A stretch of 64,000 bases of DNA from Desulfosporosinus orientis DSM 765 (GCF_000235605.1 NC_016584.1:484001-548000); one strand, 5' to 3'. Numbered from the stretch's first letter, positions 41,915 through 50,981 are shown. Program-made: numbers and translations. Notes: generated from the sequence alone by a model not told the origin.

Positions 41915-42585
41915 TGGTCGGACCTTTTGCCTGGTTTAAATGGGAAGCGCTTTTCAGCGATTGGACAGTATTTGCTGAGGGTTTCAAAACCACAATTTTA
42001 GTGGCTATTCTATCTCTTGCTCTGGCCCTTGCTTTGGGTATAGTGTTTGGGGTACTTGGAGCCTCTCAGTGGAAACTGGCCAAAGTTGTGAGTCGTATCT
42101 ACGTTGAATTTATTCAGAATACTCCTTTGGTTATTCAAGTTTTATTCCTATATAATGGCTTGCCGCACATGGGAATTATGATACCTATCTTCGCTGTCGG
42201 AGTTTTAGGAGTCGGTGTGTATCATGGGGCTTATGTTGCTGAAGTGGTTAGAGCGGGTATTAACTCCATCCACAGAGGGCAGATGGAGGCAGCTTTATCA
42301 CAGGGATTCACTTTTTGGGGAGCTATGCGGCATATTATTTTGCCGCAAGCGTCCCGTGTTGTTTTACCGCCTCTTACCAATCAAGCCGTCAATCTTATTA
42401 AAAACACTTCTGTATTGGCTATGGTTGCCGGCGGGGACCTCATGTATCGAGCGGACTCTTGGTCAAGTGGAAATATCTACTATGGGCCAGCTTATGTCAC
42501 TGTCGGCTTGCTCTATCTTATTCTTTGTTTGCCTTTAGCGTTGCTGACACGGCGTTTAGAAGCTAAGATGGGGGTGGCGCCATGA
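41914..42585 (+). CDS. Amino-acid ABC transporter permease (first)
   Basis: A 223-residue HisMQ-type permease with the EAA loop [27 protein letters not shown] 41914 overlaps the last base of the preceding stop; an earlier in-frame GTG at 41899 has no ribosome site. It pairs with the second permease as a heterodimer. Confidence 0.9.
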   Translation: MVGPFAWFKWEALFSDWTVFAEGFKTTILVAILSLALALALGIVFGVLGASQWKLAKVVSRIYVEFIQNTPLVIQVLFLYNGLPHMGIMIPIFAVGVLGVGVYHGAYVAEVVRAGINSIHRGQMEAALSQGFTFWGAMRHIILPQASRVVLPPLTNQAVNLIKNTSVLAMVAGGDLMYRADSWSSGNIYYGPAYVTVGLLYLILCLPLALLTRRLEAKMGVAP

Positions 42586-43232
42586 TTCAAGAAGTCTTTA
42601 AACCGGAACTCATACGTTTTCTTGGTCAGGGCCTATTAACCACTTTATATATTGCACTCATGGCAATTCTGCTTAGCTTTGTTTTCGGTACGCTCTTGGG
42701 TATTGCTCGTTACTCCAGGCAGCCTATTCTGGGCAGAATTGCAGCGCTATATGTAGAGTGTGTCAGAAATATCCCCATGCTCCTTTTCATCTTAATCTTT
42801 CGCTTTATGACAACACTGAAGCCGATTAATTCTGGGATTGTTGCCATTGCTGTTTTTACATCAGCTATCATTGCCGAAATTGTCAGGGGCGGTTTGAACT
42901 CCATTGACAAAGGACAATGGGAAGCTGCGAAATCTCAGGGATTTTCCTATCAGCAGACCTTATTGCATATTATTTTGCCTCAAGCTATGCAGAAGATGAT
43001 TCCTCCTTTAGTATCTCAGTTCATAACGGTCATAAAGGATACATCCTTTGTCTGGGTTGTGGGCGTTGAAGACCTTACGGGTAAAGGCATGATTATTTTA
43101 GGACAGTACGGTTCAACCTCTCAGTTTTTTGCGATATTCGGAATGATTGCCTCCACTTATTTTGTTTTAAATTATGCTCTGTCAGTTATCGCTCGACGGC
43201 AGCAACTAAAGATGATATATCAAAGCTATTAA
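42582..43232 (+). CDS. Amino-acid ABC transporter permease (second)
   Basis: A 216-residue HisMQ-type permease with EAA loop [24 protein letters not shown]-like region. Start overlaps the previous gene (ATGA). The operon ends with a strong terminator. Confidence 0.92.
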   Translation: MIQEVFKPELIRFLGQGLLTTLYIALMAILLSFVFGTLLGIARYSRQPILGRIAALYVECVRNIPMLLFILIFRFMTTLKPINSGIVAIAVFTSAIIAEIVRGGLNSIDKGQWEAAKSQGFSYQQTLLHIILPQAMQKMIPPLVSQFITVIKDTSFVWVVGVEDLTGKGMIILGQYGSTSQFFAIFGMIASTYFVLNYALSVIARRQQLKMIYQSY

Positions 43233-43245
43233 TGATTTGAGACGA

Positions 43246-43271
43246 GACGACCCCCTTGAGGGGTCGTTTTT
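43246..43271 (+). terminator. Terminator of the amino-acid ABC operon
   Basis: ACGACCCC and GGGGTCGT form an 8-bp stem with a CTTGA loop, then TTTTTA. Confidence 0.85.
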
Positions 43272-43339
43272 ACATATTCGGATTAGTTTATGCGAATACT
43301 ACCATTGGAGAATCCTTTTTTAATGAGCGAGGAAATAAC

Positions 43340-43882
43340 ATGACCTTAAGAGATCTCTTAGAAACCCAAAAATCTATAATCCTTAACAGGTGGTTTGAAG
43401 CCATCATGGCAACTTATGCTGCCGATACATCGGGGTTTCTAAAAAGTCAAAAAGACCAATTCAGGAATCCGGTAGGGCATACCTTTTCTGAGGGGATAAA
43501 TAGTATATTTGAGGCCCTTATTGCCGGGACAGAGTTACAGGAAGGGATGACCACCGTCCTTGATGATATTATCAAGGTTCGAGCAGTCCAGAATTTTACG
43601 CCGGCTCAGGCTTTGAGTTTCATATTTGTTCTTAAAACTGTAGTTCGCGAAGAATTGGGAAAAGACATCAAAGAGAATCAATTATATGAAGAGTTCATAG
43701 GGTTCGAAGGGAAAATCGATGAGCTGGCTCTTTATGCCTTTAATATTTATTTAAAGTATCGTGAACAGCTTTTTGAGCTGAGGACGGCTGAACTAAAACG
43801 AATGACATTTGGACTTTTGAAAAGGGCCAATTTGATGTCGGAAATTCCGTCAGAGGACACTGAGTCTGAGAACTTAGAATAG
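43340..43882 (+). CDS. RsbRD N-terminal domain protein
   Basis: A 180-residue all-helical protein matching the RsbR N-terminal sensor-like domain (LRDLLETQKSIILNRWFEAI start; NFTPAQALSFIFVLKTVVRE middle). No STAS domain is attached. In sulfate reducers such genes often precede dsrMKJOP; here the neighbour is a surface protein. ATG 43340 follows GAGGAAA; the frame extends 28 codons upstream through the ABC terminator, so the shorter form is preferred. Confidence 0.83.
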   Translation: MTLRDLLETQKSIILNRWFEAIMATYAADTSGFLKSQKDQFRNPVGHTFSEGINSIFEALIAGTELQEGMTTVLDDIIKVRAVQNFTPAQALSFIFVLKTVVREELGKDIKENQLYEEFIGFEGKIDELALYAFNIYLKYREQLFELRTAELKRMTFGLLKRANLMSEIPSEDTESENLE

Positions 43883-43891
43883 AAGAAACAG

Positions 43892-43938
43892 AAAGAGGGA
43901 TGTGTGATACTTTAAGAGTTCCAGACATCCCTCTTTTG
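43892..43938 (+). terminator. Bidirectional terminator
   Basis: AAAGAGGGATGT and ACATCCCTCTTT form a 12-bp stem; A- and T-rich flanks suit both directions, ending the RsbRD-like gene and the convergent surface-protein gene. Confidence 0.8.
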
Positions 43939-43974
43939 CCTTTAGAGAAAGGTATTTCATTAGAAACATAAAGA

Positions 43975-46170
43975 TTACTTGGCAAAATAGTTACTCAAAT
44001 AGATGAAGGAAGAATCTGAAATGACCGCACTTCCTCCGAGCAAATAAGTGTTGCGAATCTGGGTGCTGTTGTCACTTAGAAAGTTCGTGACACTGGCTTT
44101 AGTTAAATCTTTGTCAACCAGAATAATCGGGCTGCCTGTACGTGCTGCAAAAGCAGACCCGGCAAGGGCATCGGGGAAGTTTTCACCAGTGGCAATCACA
44201 ATCGTGCCAATATTTGCCCGGAGTCCCTTGGCGATAGCAATACTTGTTTCGTACTGGTCCATACCCCAATAACGTACAATAGTTCCGGTTTTATCCCCAG
44301 AATCACTGTTGCCTGAGATAATTGAGGAAATACTATTGGCTACATCATTATTGATGACGGCAAATCCTCCTACTAAAATGGCATCTTCAATGTCATTTTG
44401 CTGAAGGGCGATGGTGGTCGATGACGGCAATTGATTATTCTTAGTCAGTAAGATGGGAATTTGATGATAGGCAGCCCAAGAAGAGATGGAAAGGGCATCG
44501 GGAAAGTTGCCCCCATTGGCGATAACAACTTTTTTTGGAGCGTCCGGGTTGATAGCATAAAAATACTCGGCAATTTTAGCGGCAGTATCATATTGATCCC
44601 AGCCGGCCAGGCGAGTGACATCGCTAAAATTTTCTTTAAGTGATTCTTCAATTTCAGCTGATATAACTGCACTTCCACCCACGATGATAATCTTACTGGG
44701 ATTTAATCGGGTTATTTCTGCTTGAGTGTCAGGGTTCAGTGACTTACGGTCATTTAAAAGAATAGGAGCGTCAAATTGATGAGCTAACGTAGCCGCCGCC
44801 AGGGCATCGGGAAAATTATTGGCCGTCGCTAAGATGACGGTTGAAGAACCTTCTGGCCATCCTTGTTTGGAAATTTCAATGGCGGTGTTGACAGCCGTGT
44901 AGCCGGCTACGCGGCTAAACAAGGGTTCTGAATCAGACTTGAGTTCAAGTAAGGACTGAACAGGTGCATTGGTGCCTTCATAGCCGTCTTGACCAGCCAC
45001 GTCAACGTTTCCAGAACCTAGTTGTCCTTTGGTATTATCTCCCCAGCCCCATACACTTCCTGCTGTTCCTGCCAAAGCAAAGCCGTAACCGGCAGAAATT
45101 GCAGAGACTTTAGAAATATTGGCCGCTTTTAGTGGAGCTGCAGAAGCCGGCAGATTGCTGGAGCTACTGCCGCTGCCCAGCTGGCCGCCTCCGTTGGCAC
45201 CGAGTGTCCAAACAGAGCCGTCTTTGCCAAGAGCCATACTGAGATAGGCACCTGCACTTACAGAAACGGCATTATTTATTGATGATATCTGAACAGGTGA
45301 ATCAAACCATGGCTGTTCAGTGTTTCCCAACTGCAGAACTTCATTGCTGCCCCATCCCCAGACTGTTCCATCATTTTTTAAGGCTAAACTATGGCTAAAA
45401 CCGGCTGAAATGCTGACAACATTGGCTAGTCCTTTTATTTGAGTCAGGTCAGTATAATCTGAGATGCCTTCTTGACCATCGGTGCCGAAAAGTACTTTTT
45501 GTGCACCCCAGGTCCAGACTGTGCCGTCATTTTTCAGTGCTAATGACCAGGCACTTCCCAGTGCAATTTTCACCACTCCGGATAGATTGTTAACTATTTG
45601 AGGATCTGAGATTTTCAGGTCATCGGTGTTGTTGACTTGCTGGTACTCGTTTCCGCCCCAAGCCCATACCTGACCCTGATTGTCCAGGGCCAGATTCGAT
45701 TCTAAGCCTGCTGCAATGCCTACAATGTTTTGCAGGCTGTCAATTTGTCTTGGCAGAGTAATTGGGGAGGATTGCTCTACACCCAGCTGATCATACTCGT
45801 TGTTTCCCCAGGCCCACACCGTTCCGTCTGCTTTCAGAGCCAAAGCATGAACGCCGCCAGCGGAAACTGAAATAACATCAGTAAGGCCTTTTACTTTAAC
45901 AGGAGATACGACGGGGTTTGTATCAACATCACCTTGCCCTAGTTGACCTTCCGAATTATCACCCCAGGCCCAGACATTTCCGTCAGCATCAACGGCTAAG
46001 GAAAAATTAAGACCCGCAGAGAGCTGCGAGGATGACGAGCTGGGACTAACACTTGGAGAGGCCAAAACAGGTTTGGGTTCGCCAGTTAAAGAACCGGGTA
46101 CCAAACTAGCAAACAAGGTGACAGCAAAAACCAAGGATGACATCAGTTTTTGTGTTAAGGTTTTATTCAT
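43975..46170 (-). CDS. Exported RCC1-repeat protein with CWB2 cell-wall-binding repeats
   Basis: A 731-residue exported protein. The signal peptide (about 1-38) is followed by a Ser-rich linker. Seven RCC1-type repeats come next (pattern DGTVWAWGxNxxxQLG, about residues 45-400). Three CWB2 repeats end it (openings RVAGYTAVNTAIEI, RLAGWDQYDTAAKI, RYWGMDQYETSIAI), which attach clostridial proteins to wall polymers. The RCC1 part should form a surface beta-propeller. ATG 46170 follows AAAAAGGAG, giving a proper signal peptide. Confidence 0.9.
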   Translation of the reverse strand: MNKTLTQKLMSSLVFAVTLFASLVPGSLTGEPKPVLASPSVSPSSSSSQLSAGLNFSLAVDADGNVWAWGDNSEGQLGQGDVDTNPVVSPVKVKGLTDVISVSAGGVHALALKADGTVWAWGNNEYDQLGVEQSSPITLPRQIDSLQNIVGIAAGLESNLALDNQGQVWAWGGNEYQQVNNTDDLKISDPQIVNNLSGVVKIALGSAWSLALKNDGTVWTWGAQKVLFGTDGQEGISDYTDLTQIKGLANVVSISAGFSHSLALKNDGTVWGWGSNEVLQLGNTEQPWFDSPVQISSINNAVSVSAGAYLSMALGKDGSVWTLGANGGGQLGSGSSSSNLPASAAPLKAANISKVSAISAGYGFALAGTAGSVWGWGDNTKGQLGSGNVDVAGQDGYEGTNAPVQSLLELKSDSEPLFSRVAGYTAVNTAIEISKQGWPEGSSTVILATANNFPDALAAATLAHQFDAPILLNDRKSLNPDTQAEITRLNPSKIIIVGGSAVISAEIEESLKENFSDVTRLAGWDQYDTAAKIAEYFYAINPDAPKKVVIANGGNFPDALSISSWAAYHQIPILLTKNNQLPSSTTIALQQNDIEDAILVGGFAVINNDVANSISSIISGNSDSGDKTGTIVRYWGMDQYETSIAIAKGLRANIGTIVIATGENFPDALAGSAFAARTGSPIILVDKDLTKASVTNFLSDNSTQIRNTYLLGGSAVISDSSFIYLSNYFAK

Positions 46171-46321
46171 GAAATTCTCCTTTTTAATGTAATTATTTAA
46201 TAATGACAACGTCCTGAATATAACAAACTATAAGGTTTTTCTCAATAGTAAAAGTTTGGGAGCGTTTAACGTGAATAGTTGCGGAAATTATTATTAGAGT
46301 GAATATTTGATTTCATAATAG

Positions 46322-47062
46322 ATGTATATTAAGATAATTAGGTACTATAGAGTATTAAATTGGAAAGTAAATTGGGGGTTGGGTATTATCAGACTTTGGT
46401 TGTTAATTGCTTTTGTAATTTTTGGAATCATAAATTCGATGTTAACTCACTTTATAACTATTCCATTCATTAATAGCCTCATTTTTAAATGTATCTTTTT
46501 AGGTGTAGTGTTTGGATTAGCAAACTACATTACTGTAGAACTGTTTCTTTGGAAACTCAATAAACTAAAGAATATTAACAAGCAACTGGGGCTGAAACTC
46601 AAGACCGACAGTTTAACAGGCATACTCAATCGAAGAGCTTTCGATGAAGACATTAAGAGTTTAGAACATAATGGTCACTATTCTTTGATTTTTATTGATA
46701 TAGATAATTTTCGAGAATTCAATAATCGCTTTGGTCATGATGTAGGAGACAGTGTGCTGGTTACGGTAGGTCAAACAATTATGGAGTGTGTCCGAACAAC
46801 AGATCGAGTTTACCGATATGGCGGAGAAGAGATTGTTTTACTTTTAAGGGATTGTAATAAAACGAACGCTCTTAAAATGGCTGAAAAGATTCGCCTTAAG
46901 GTAAGCAGGCTTGATAATGGATCGTACCCTCGGATTACGGTTTCTTTAGGCGTTTCCAGTTATCCTGACGACGGACAGATAATACATGACCTTATAGTGT
47001 CTACCGACCAAGCTCTCTTAAGGGCAAAAAAAAGTGGCAAGAACTGTACAATATCTTGCTAG
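46322..47062 (+). CDS. Membrane-anchored GGDEF diguanylate cyclase
   Basis: A 246-residue protein with two N-terminal hydrophobic segments (about residues 20-75) and a C-terminal GGDEF domain. The active-site motif is GGEEI, and RTTD five residues before it matches the inhibitory I-site RxxD. It should make c-di-GMP and be product-inhibited. ATG 46322 directly follows an in-frame stop; the ribosome site is weak. Confidence 0.9.
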   Translation: MYIKIIRYYRVLNWKVNWGLGIIRLWLLIAFVIFGIINSMLTHFITIPFINSLIFKCIFLGVVFGLANYITVELFLWKLNKLKNINKQLGLKLKTDSLTGILNRRAFDEDIKSLEHNGHYSLIFIDIDNFREFNNRFGHDVGDSVLVTVGQTIMECVRTTDRVYRYGGEEIVLLLRDCNKTNALKMAEKIRLKVSRLDNGSYPRITVSLGVSSYPDDGQIIHDLIVSTDQALLRAKKSGKNCTISC

Positions 47063-47108
47063 AAGACAATTCTTTTAAAAAGCTTTTCTAAGTTTATGAC
47101 GCCTCAGA

Positions 47109-47138
47109 GGGACCCTGATTTTAAAGTTAGGGTCCCTT
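47109..47138 (+). terminator. Terminator after the GGDEF gene
   Basis: GGGACCCT and AGGGTCCC form a perfect stem with a 12-base loop, followed by TTATT. Confidence 0.7.
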
Positions 47139-47139
47139 A

Positions 47140-47193
47140 TTCATGAGAAATTCACAACTTTTTCATTAGTTAGTCGTAAGAGAGCGCTACACT
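47140..47193 (+). promoter_or_regulatory. TTCAY direct-repeat box 1 and promoter (Met-rich operon)
   Basis: TTCAT (47140), TTCAC (47151) and TTCAT (47162) repeat every 11 bases. The -10 box TACACT begins at 47188, 26 bases after the start of the third repeat. The same layout recurs at five other promoters in this window. It resembles a response-regulator box replacing the -35 region. Confidence 0.72.
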
Positions 47194-47264
47194 AAAGACA
47201 TAGAAAAACAGCAAATCAAATCAAACAAACTAAAATAAAAATGATTAAAGGGAGGAATAATAAC

Positions 47265-47699
47265 ATGAAAAACCTAACAAAGAAAATCACAACAATTGCA
47301 GGTACTTCAATTTTAGCAGTCGGGCTTATGGCCTTACCGGCCTTAGCCGATACAAACCAGCAGCAAAGAGGCGGATGGTTTGGGCAAATGCAAGAGTTTA
47401 TGCAGAAAACCTTTTCCTCAGAAGAACATCAAGCGCTGATGAATTCAAATGAAATGCAAAACCTCCATAATTCGCAGGGAATGCAGGAGGCAATGCAAGC
47501 TGGGGATTTTGAGAAAATGCAGGAGCTCATGAATTCGGACCCGGCTCTCAAAGCTCAAATGGGACAAGAGAACCTTGATAAAATGAACGAATTTATGAGC
47601 CAATATGGTGGAAGTAAGATGAACAACGGAAATAGTATGACTGGTTCACAAGGTGCAATGATGAATGGAAACACAATGACATCAAAATCAATTTACTAG
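47265..47699 (+). CDS. Exported Met/Gln-rich protein
   Basis: A 144-residue exported protein. Signal peptide residues 1-28 end LPALADT. The mature part is rich in Met, Gln and Asn, with many Met spaced along helices (MQEFMQKTF; MQEAMQAGDFEKMQELM). Such sequences often bind Cu(I) through thioethers, which fits the copper-type neighbours, but no defined family was recognised. ATG 47265 follows GGGAGGAATAATAAC. It is controlled by box 1 and leads into two SHOCT genes. Confidence 0.7.
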   Translation: MKNLTKKITTIAGTSILAVGLMALPALADTNQQQRGGWFGQMQEFMQKTFSSEEHQALMNSNEMQNLHNSQGMQEAMQAGDFEKMQELMNSDPALKAQMGQENLDKMNEFMSQYGGSKMNNGNSMTGSQGAMMNGNTMTSKSIY

Positions 47700-47712
47700 A
47701 GGGGTGATATAA

Positions 47713-47934
47713 ATGATGTTTGGTTTCATCTTCTTGCTGATTATAGCTTTTTACTTTATGTATCCATCAAACTCTAATGGAACATGCTGTATGCACAATC
47801 AATCTCATACATCAAATGTATTAGATATTTTAAATGAGCGTTATGCCCGAGGTGAGATTGACCGAGAGGAATATCTCGAGCGGAAAGGAGTACTGACAGG
47901 GCAAAAGCAACCAATATCACTTCATAAGGAGTAA
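47713..47934 (+). CDS. Small membrane protein with SHOCT domain (first)
   Basis: A 73-residue protein with one N-terminal membrane helix, a short loop with Cys-Cys and His (GTCCMHNQSH) and a C-terminal SHOCT motif (LDILNERYARGEIDREEYLERK). SHOCT is a short helical oligomerisation motif. ATG 47713 follows GAGGGGTG. It lies 13 bases after the Met-rich gene, same operon. Confidence 0.85.
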   Translation: MMFGFIFLLIIAFYFMYPSNSNGTCCMHNQSHTSNVLDILNERYARGEIDREEYLERKGVLTGQKQPISLHKE

Positions 47935-48005
47935 CTAATTGCTTATCTTTAGTTTAAAGCTAATAGTTGATTTTTTGAAATATTGTCAATTAAGGAGGAA
48001 TTTGT

Positions 48006-48269
48006 GTGATGTGGGGTAACATGATGGGAGGATGGGGATATGGTGGTTATGGCAGCGGCGGCTATTGGATAATGGGGCTGGGAATGCTTGTCTTTTGGAT
48101 TGGGATTATTGTACTGGGTGTCTACCTGTTCCGCCGCAACGCTTCGCATATCCCTAAAGGAGGGGTATTTAATAATTCTGCTCTGGATATTTTACGGGAA
48201 CGATATGCTCGCGGTGAGATAGATTCTGCTGAGTTTCAAAGTCGAAAGGCCGACCTGGAGAGAAAATAG
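48006..48269 (+). CDS. Small membrane protein with SHOCT domain (second)
   Basis: An 87-residue protein. Its Gly/Tyr/Met-rich N-terminus (MMWGNMMGGWGYGGYG) precedes one membrane helix, and the C-terminus is a SHOCT motif (LDILRERYARGEIDSAEFQS). GTG 48006 or the next ATG follows AAGGAGG. It is a paralogue of the previous gene in its C-terminal half. Confidence 0.85.
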   Translation: MMWGNMMGGWGYGGYGSGGYWIMGLGMLVFWIGIIVLGVYLFRRNASHIPKGGVFNNSALDILRERYARGEIDSAEFQSRKADLERK

Positions 48270-48273
48270 TCTT

Positions 48274-48312
48274 AAAAAAGTGACTGAGGATTTGTTCCTT
48301 AGTCGCTTTTAG
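48274..48312 (+). terminator. Terminator after the SHOCT genes
   Basis: AAAAGTGACTGAGGA and TTCCTTAGTCGCTTTT form a near-perfect stem with a T-rich end. Confidence 0.8.
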
Positions 48313-48515
48313 TTTCAAAGACTTTTTGAATCACTAGGTCGGTTCGGGCTGGGATTTCTGCGATGTGATGGGTCACGAAGGGTCTTTATTATTATCTTAA
48401 TAAATACCTTTAATTATGTTTAGCTAAGGTATTCTTACAAAAATCAGAATATGTACATACACAAATTAAGGTCCAATTCATAGTCTGATCAGAGAAGTAT
48501 GAAAGGAAGATCCCT

Positions 48516-48854
48516 ATGAATACACATCCAATGCCACCCGCAAGTATCATAAAAACCGTACAAGATTGAGAAGCAACTTGTGAGCACATGATTACCCATC
48601 TCCTCATGCATTCCCAAGATCTTCATTTAAGGCATAGGCAGATACTGTTGCTCAGGGACTGTGCGGATATTTGTACTATGACTGCGAAATACCTTGCCCG
48701 CCATAGTTCTTACAGCAAGGCGATAGCAGGTCTATGTGCAAGTATATGTGAAGCTTGCGGAAATGAATGTTCGAGATTTAGTGACAAAGAATCACAAAAA
48801 TGTGCTCATATTTGTTTACACTGTGCAATGGAATGCCGAGCCTTTGCAATGTAG
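48516..48854 (+). CDS. Four-helix-bundle copper-binding protein with an in-frame UGA
   Basis: Read through one TGA at 48567-48569, ATG 48516 gives 112 residues, the usual size of this family. AAAGGAAGA precedes the ATG. Before the TGA is MNTHPMPPASIIKTVQD; after it EATCEHMITHLL, then LLLRDCADICTMTAKYLARH and the later Cys-rich helices. The TGA stands where relatives have the first Cys of C-x3-C. A start after it (ATG 48588) has no ribosome site and loses helix one. It is either a selenoprotein or a fresh nonsense mutation. Confidence 0.65.
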
Positions 48855-48863
48855 AGACATAAG

Positions 48864-48906
48864 AAAACAAGCATCCATACTCCATTGAGCAGGATGCTTG
48901 TTTTAC
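48864..48906 (+). terminator. Bidirectional terminator
   Basis: AAACAAGCATCC and GGATGCTTGTTT form a 12-bp stem with flanking A and T runs, serving both the copper protein and the convergent rsgI gene. Confidence 0.82.
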
Positions 48907-48928
48907 TCAAATAAAATTCAGGACAAGC

Positions 48929-49990
48929 TTAATTCATCATTCGATGCTCTCCTAGTTCACTTGGTTGGGCTGTATCCTTTTTTGCCGGCATGGACATTGA
49001 ATTTGATGGGGCTTCCATTGCATGTTGGCTGTCAGGCATTGAGGATTGGGAGGGTACTGATCCGTTAGTTTGGTTAGCAGTGCTGTCCTTTTGACTTGGA
49101 TTCGCTTGATTGGAATTCATTGATTCCATGTTTTTATTAGTTATCATTGAATTTCCCATGGAGTTGGATGTTTCCTCATTCATATCCTCTTCAGGAGTTA
49201 TGGTCATACTATCGTGGGGAAAAAGGGTAACTAAAGAAGTGTCAGCTTCGGTCAACATATGATAGGTGTCCTTAGAATATGATGGGTTGGCATTTTTATT
49301 TGTTCCTTGTTCCAAGATTCTCTGATATATCTGGTAATGATTCACACTCATGCCAAGACTTTGGGCTGCTTTCTTAGTATTTTCATCTGTCGTTAAGACC
49401 ATTATGCTCGCAGTAATTTTCTTTTCAACCATATGCTGCTTGATAGAATCTTTTAGTTTTGCTTGATCAATAACATCTGCCCGTTGGTTATCTATAGGTA
49501 TAATGCTTGTAAGGATCAGGGAATTGCCTTGATTAAACAGGCCTTGATTATACGCTTTATCAATAATCTGATTTATCGCGGCATAGATGTCCATTCCTTT
49601 AAGATCAAGGGATGATGACGGTATATTTCTGGAATCTTGGTTTACATCAAGAAGGTTTGCTTCTCTGTCGATTAAAAGTTCCAGACTAGAATTTGTACTA
49701 CTATTTGTACTTGTATCCATATCCATCACTATAGCTGCTGCAGCAGTATCAGTTCCTGAAATTATGTTTAAAATGCTTAGGCTTAAGGCCAATACCAAGA
49801 TTGCTGCGACGGAACTAATCTTTAGGAGTTTGGTACTTAAAGAGTTTTGAACGGGCAGATCTACTTCAATAACTTGACCGATTGAAGGAGTGGCTTTTGG
49901 TGTTTTAATCTTCAAATAGTCACCGCTGTCGGAGTAAATGATGGTAGTTTTTTCGCTTGTTTTCATGACAATGCCTCTTGCCTTTTTCAT
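48929..49990 (-). CDS. RsgI-type anti-sigma factor with Met-rich C-terminus
   Basis: A 353-residue membrane anti-sigma factor. The cytoplasmic RsgI_N domain is residues 1-55 (KTTIIYSDSGDYLKIK), and one membrane helix spans about 58-80. The extracytoplasmic RsgI-type domain follows (SLELLIDREANLLDVNQDS). The tail from about 250 is rich in Met, Ser, Asn and His (for example MPDSQHAMEAPSNSMSMP, ending GEHRMMN), suggesting metal sensing. ATG 49990 follows GAGAGGAG. It lies four bases after sigI, as partner genes do. Confidence 0.85.
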   Translation of the reverse strand: MKKARGIVMKTSEKTTIIYSDSGDYLKIKTPKATPSIGQVIEVDLPVQNSLSTKLLKISSVAAILVLALSLSILNIISGTDTAAAAIVMDMDTSTNSSTNSSLELLIDREANLLDVNQDSRNIPSSSLDLKGMDIYAAINQIIDKAYNQGLFNQGNSLILTSIIPIDNQRADVIDQAKLKDSIKQHMVEKKITASIMVLTTDENTKKAAQSLGMSVNHYQIYQRILEQGTNKNANPSYSKDTYHMLTEADTSLVTLFPHDSMTITPEEDMNEETSNSMGNSMITNKNMESMNSNQANPSQKDSTANQTNGSVPSQSSMPDSQHAMEAPSNSMSMPAKKDTAQPSELGEHRMMN

Positions 49991-49994
49991 ATGG

Positions 49995-50720
49995 TTAACT
50001 CCTCTCTCTGGTCATAGAGCCTATCTGTGTAAAACTTTTCAAGGACTCAAATTCGGGATCTGACAGGATTAAAGCTGTGGCGATCAAATATTTTCTGCCT
50101 CTTTCCAGAACCTTTCGCTTTACACCTGTAAGGAGTTCTAATTCTTTGAGGGGCAATAGTTTGGTTTTTGTCAGATGACTTAATAAACTAGGGTGTTCAG
50201 TAAGGGTTTGGGCAACTATCCATAAAGTTTCTTTACTGTCCCTATGCTTGGGGGAGACTTCCACCAAGTCTTCCATAGTAATTCCATATCTGCCTAGTGT
50301 CATGGTATAGTTTTGTACGGTCTCTGCAAATTCATTGTTTTGTTTTTCCACTTTATACAGTTTAAATGATGCTCTGGAATCATAATCATAATTATCATTG
50401 TCAGTTTCCAAGTCAGTTAGAGGGAGCTCATTATGCTTAGATTCTTTGCGGAAATAATCGATTAAACGTCTAGTAATAACAGTTTTCGCAAAACCATAAA
50501 AAGATGCCTTATCATTTGGTCTATAACTATCAATGGCCTCATTAAAAGCCACTAGGGCGATACTGAGTTCATCATCATTCCCCCAAGTAAGATAACGTTT
50601 ACAAATGTCGGAACTGACTTTAATAATGAATGGTTTATGGTTTTGTATGAACTCTTCTCGAATAACTTCGTTACCTTCTTTTGCAAGCAGTAAAGTTTGC
50701 TGAATGGATAATTCTGACAC
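49995..50720 (-). CDS. sigI: RNA polymerase sigma-I factor
   Basis: A 241-residue SigI-family sigma factor; ASFYGFAKTVITRRLIDYFRK is the typical region 2 and a SigI-type C-terminal domain follows. GTG 50720 is chosen because GGAGGGG precedes it by five bases. An upstream ATG at 50756 would overlap the -10 of a SigI-type promoter. SigI factors direct envelope, heat or substrate-sensing regulons and are held by RsgI. Confidence 0.88.
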   Translation of the reverse strand: MSELSIQQTLLLAKEGNEVIREEFIQNHKPFIIKVSSDICKRYLTWGNDDELSIALVAFNEAIDSYRPNDKASFYGFAKTVITRRLIDYFRKESKHNELPLTDLETDNDNYDYDSRASFKLYKVEKQNNEFAETVQNYTMTLGRYGITMEDLVEVSPKHRDSKETLWIVAQTLTEHPSLLSHLTKTKLLPLKELELLTGVKRKVLERGRKYLIATALILSDPEFESLKSFTQIGSMTRERS

Positions 50721-50745
50721 TTCAACCCCTCCACTTAATGATAGT

Positions 50746-50774
50746 TTCGTATTCATATCAGAAAATTAAGGGGT
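50746..50774 (-). promoter_or_regulatory. SigI-type promoter of sigI-rsgI
   Basis: On the minus strand ACCCC (50774-50770) and CGAA (50749-50746) are 20 bases apart. CCCC and CGWA elements are those described for clostridial and Bacillus SigI. The sequence ATACGAA also occurs, with the same spacing, before the last gene of the window. This implies autoregulation. Confidence 0.6.
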
Positions 50775-50847
50775 ACCTTAATAAATACCGGTAAGGTAAT
50801 TTTTTACAACCTACCCCTTGATATCTAAAGCACAATCTTGGTTAGTT

Positions 50848-50886
50848 AGAAAGGCTCAGACCGTTTTCAGTCTGAGCCTTTCTTTT
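50848..50886 (+). terminator. Strong hairpin between sigI and the ccm operon
   Basis: AGAAAGGCTCAGAC and GTCTGAGCCTTTCT form a 14-bp stem followed by TTTAAA on the plus strand. Nothing codes into it from the left on the plus strand, so it may also be a leader structure for minus-strand transcripts starting near 50880. Confidence 0.6.
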
Positions 50887-50940
50887 AAACTAGCGAATCA
50901 ATATGAAAATGCAGTGAAAAACTTATGAATTTGTTGTGAA
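50887..50940 (-). promoter_or_regulatory. TTCAY direct-repeat box 2 and promoter (toward sigI)
   Basis: On the minus strand TTCAC (50940), TTCAT (50929), TTCAC (50918) and TTCAT (50907) repeat every 11 bases. TAGTTT starts at 50892, 26 bases after the third repeat. It points toward sigI, so sigI-rsgI would have two controls, this box and its own SigI promoter. Confidence 0.58.
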
Positions 50941-50981
50941 TTCCTTCGACTTGGTAAAAATTTATATTTTTTATAGTTGTA

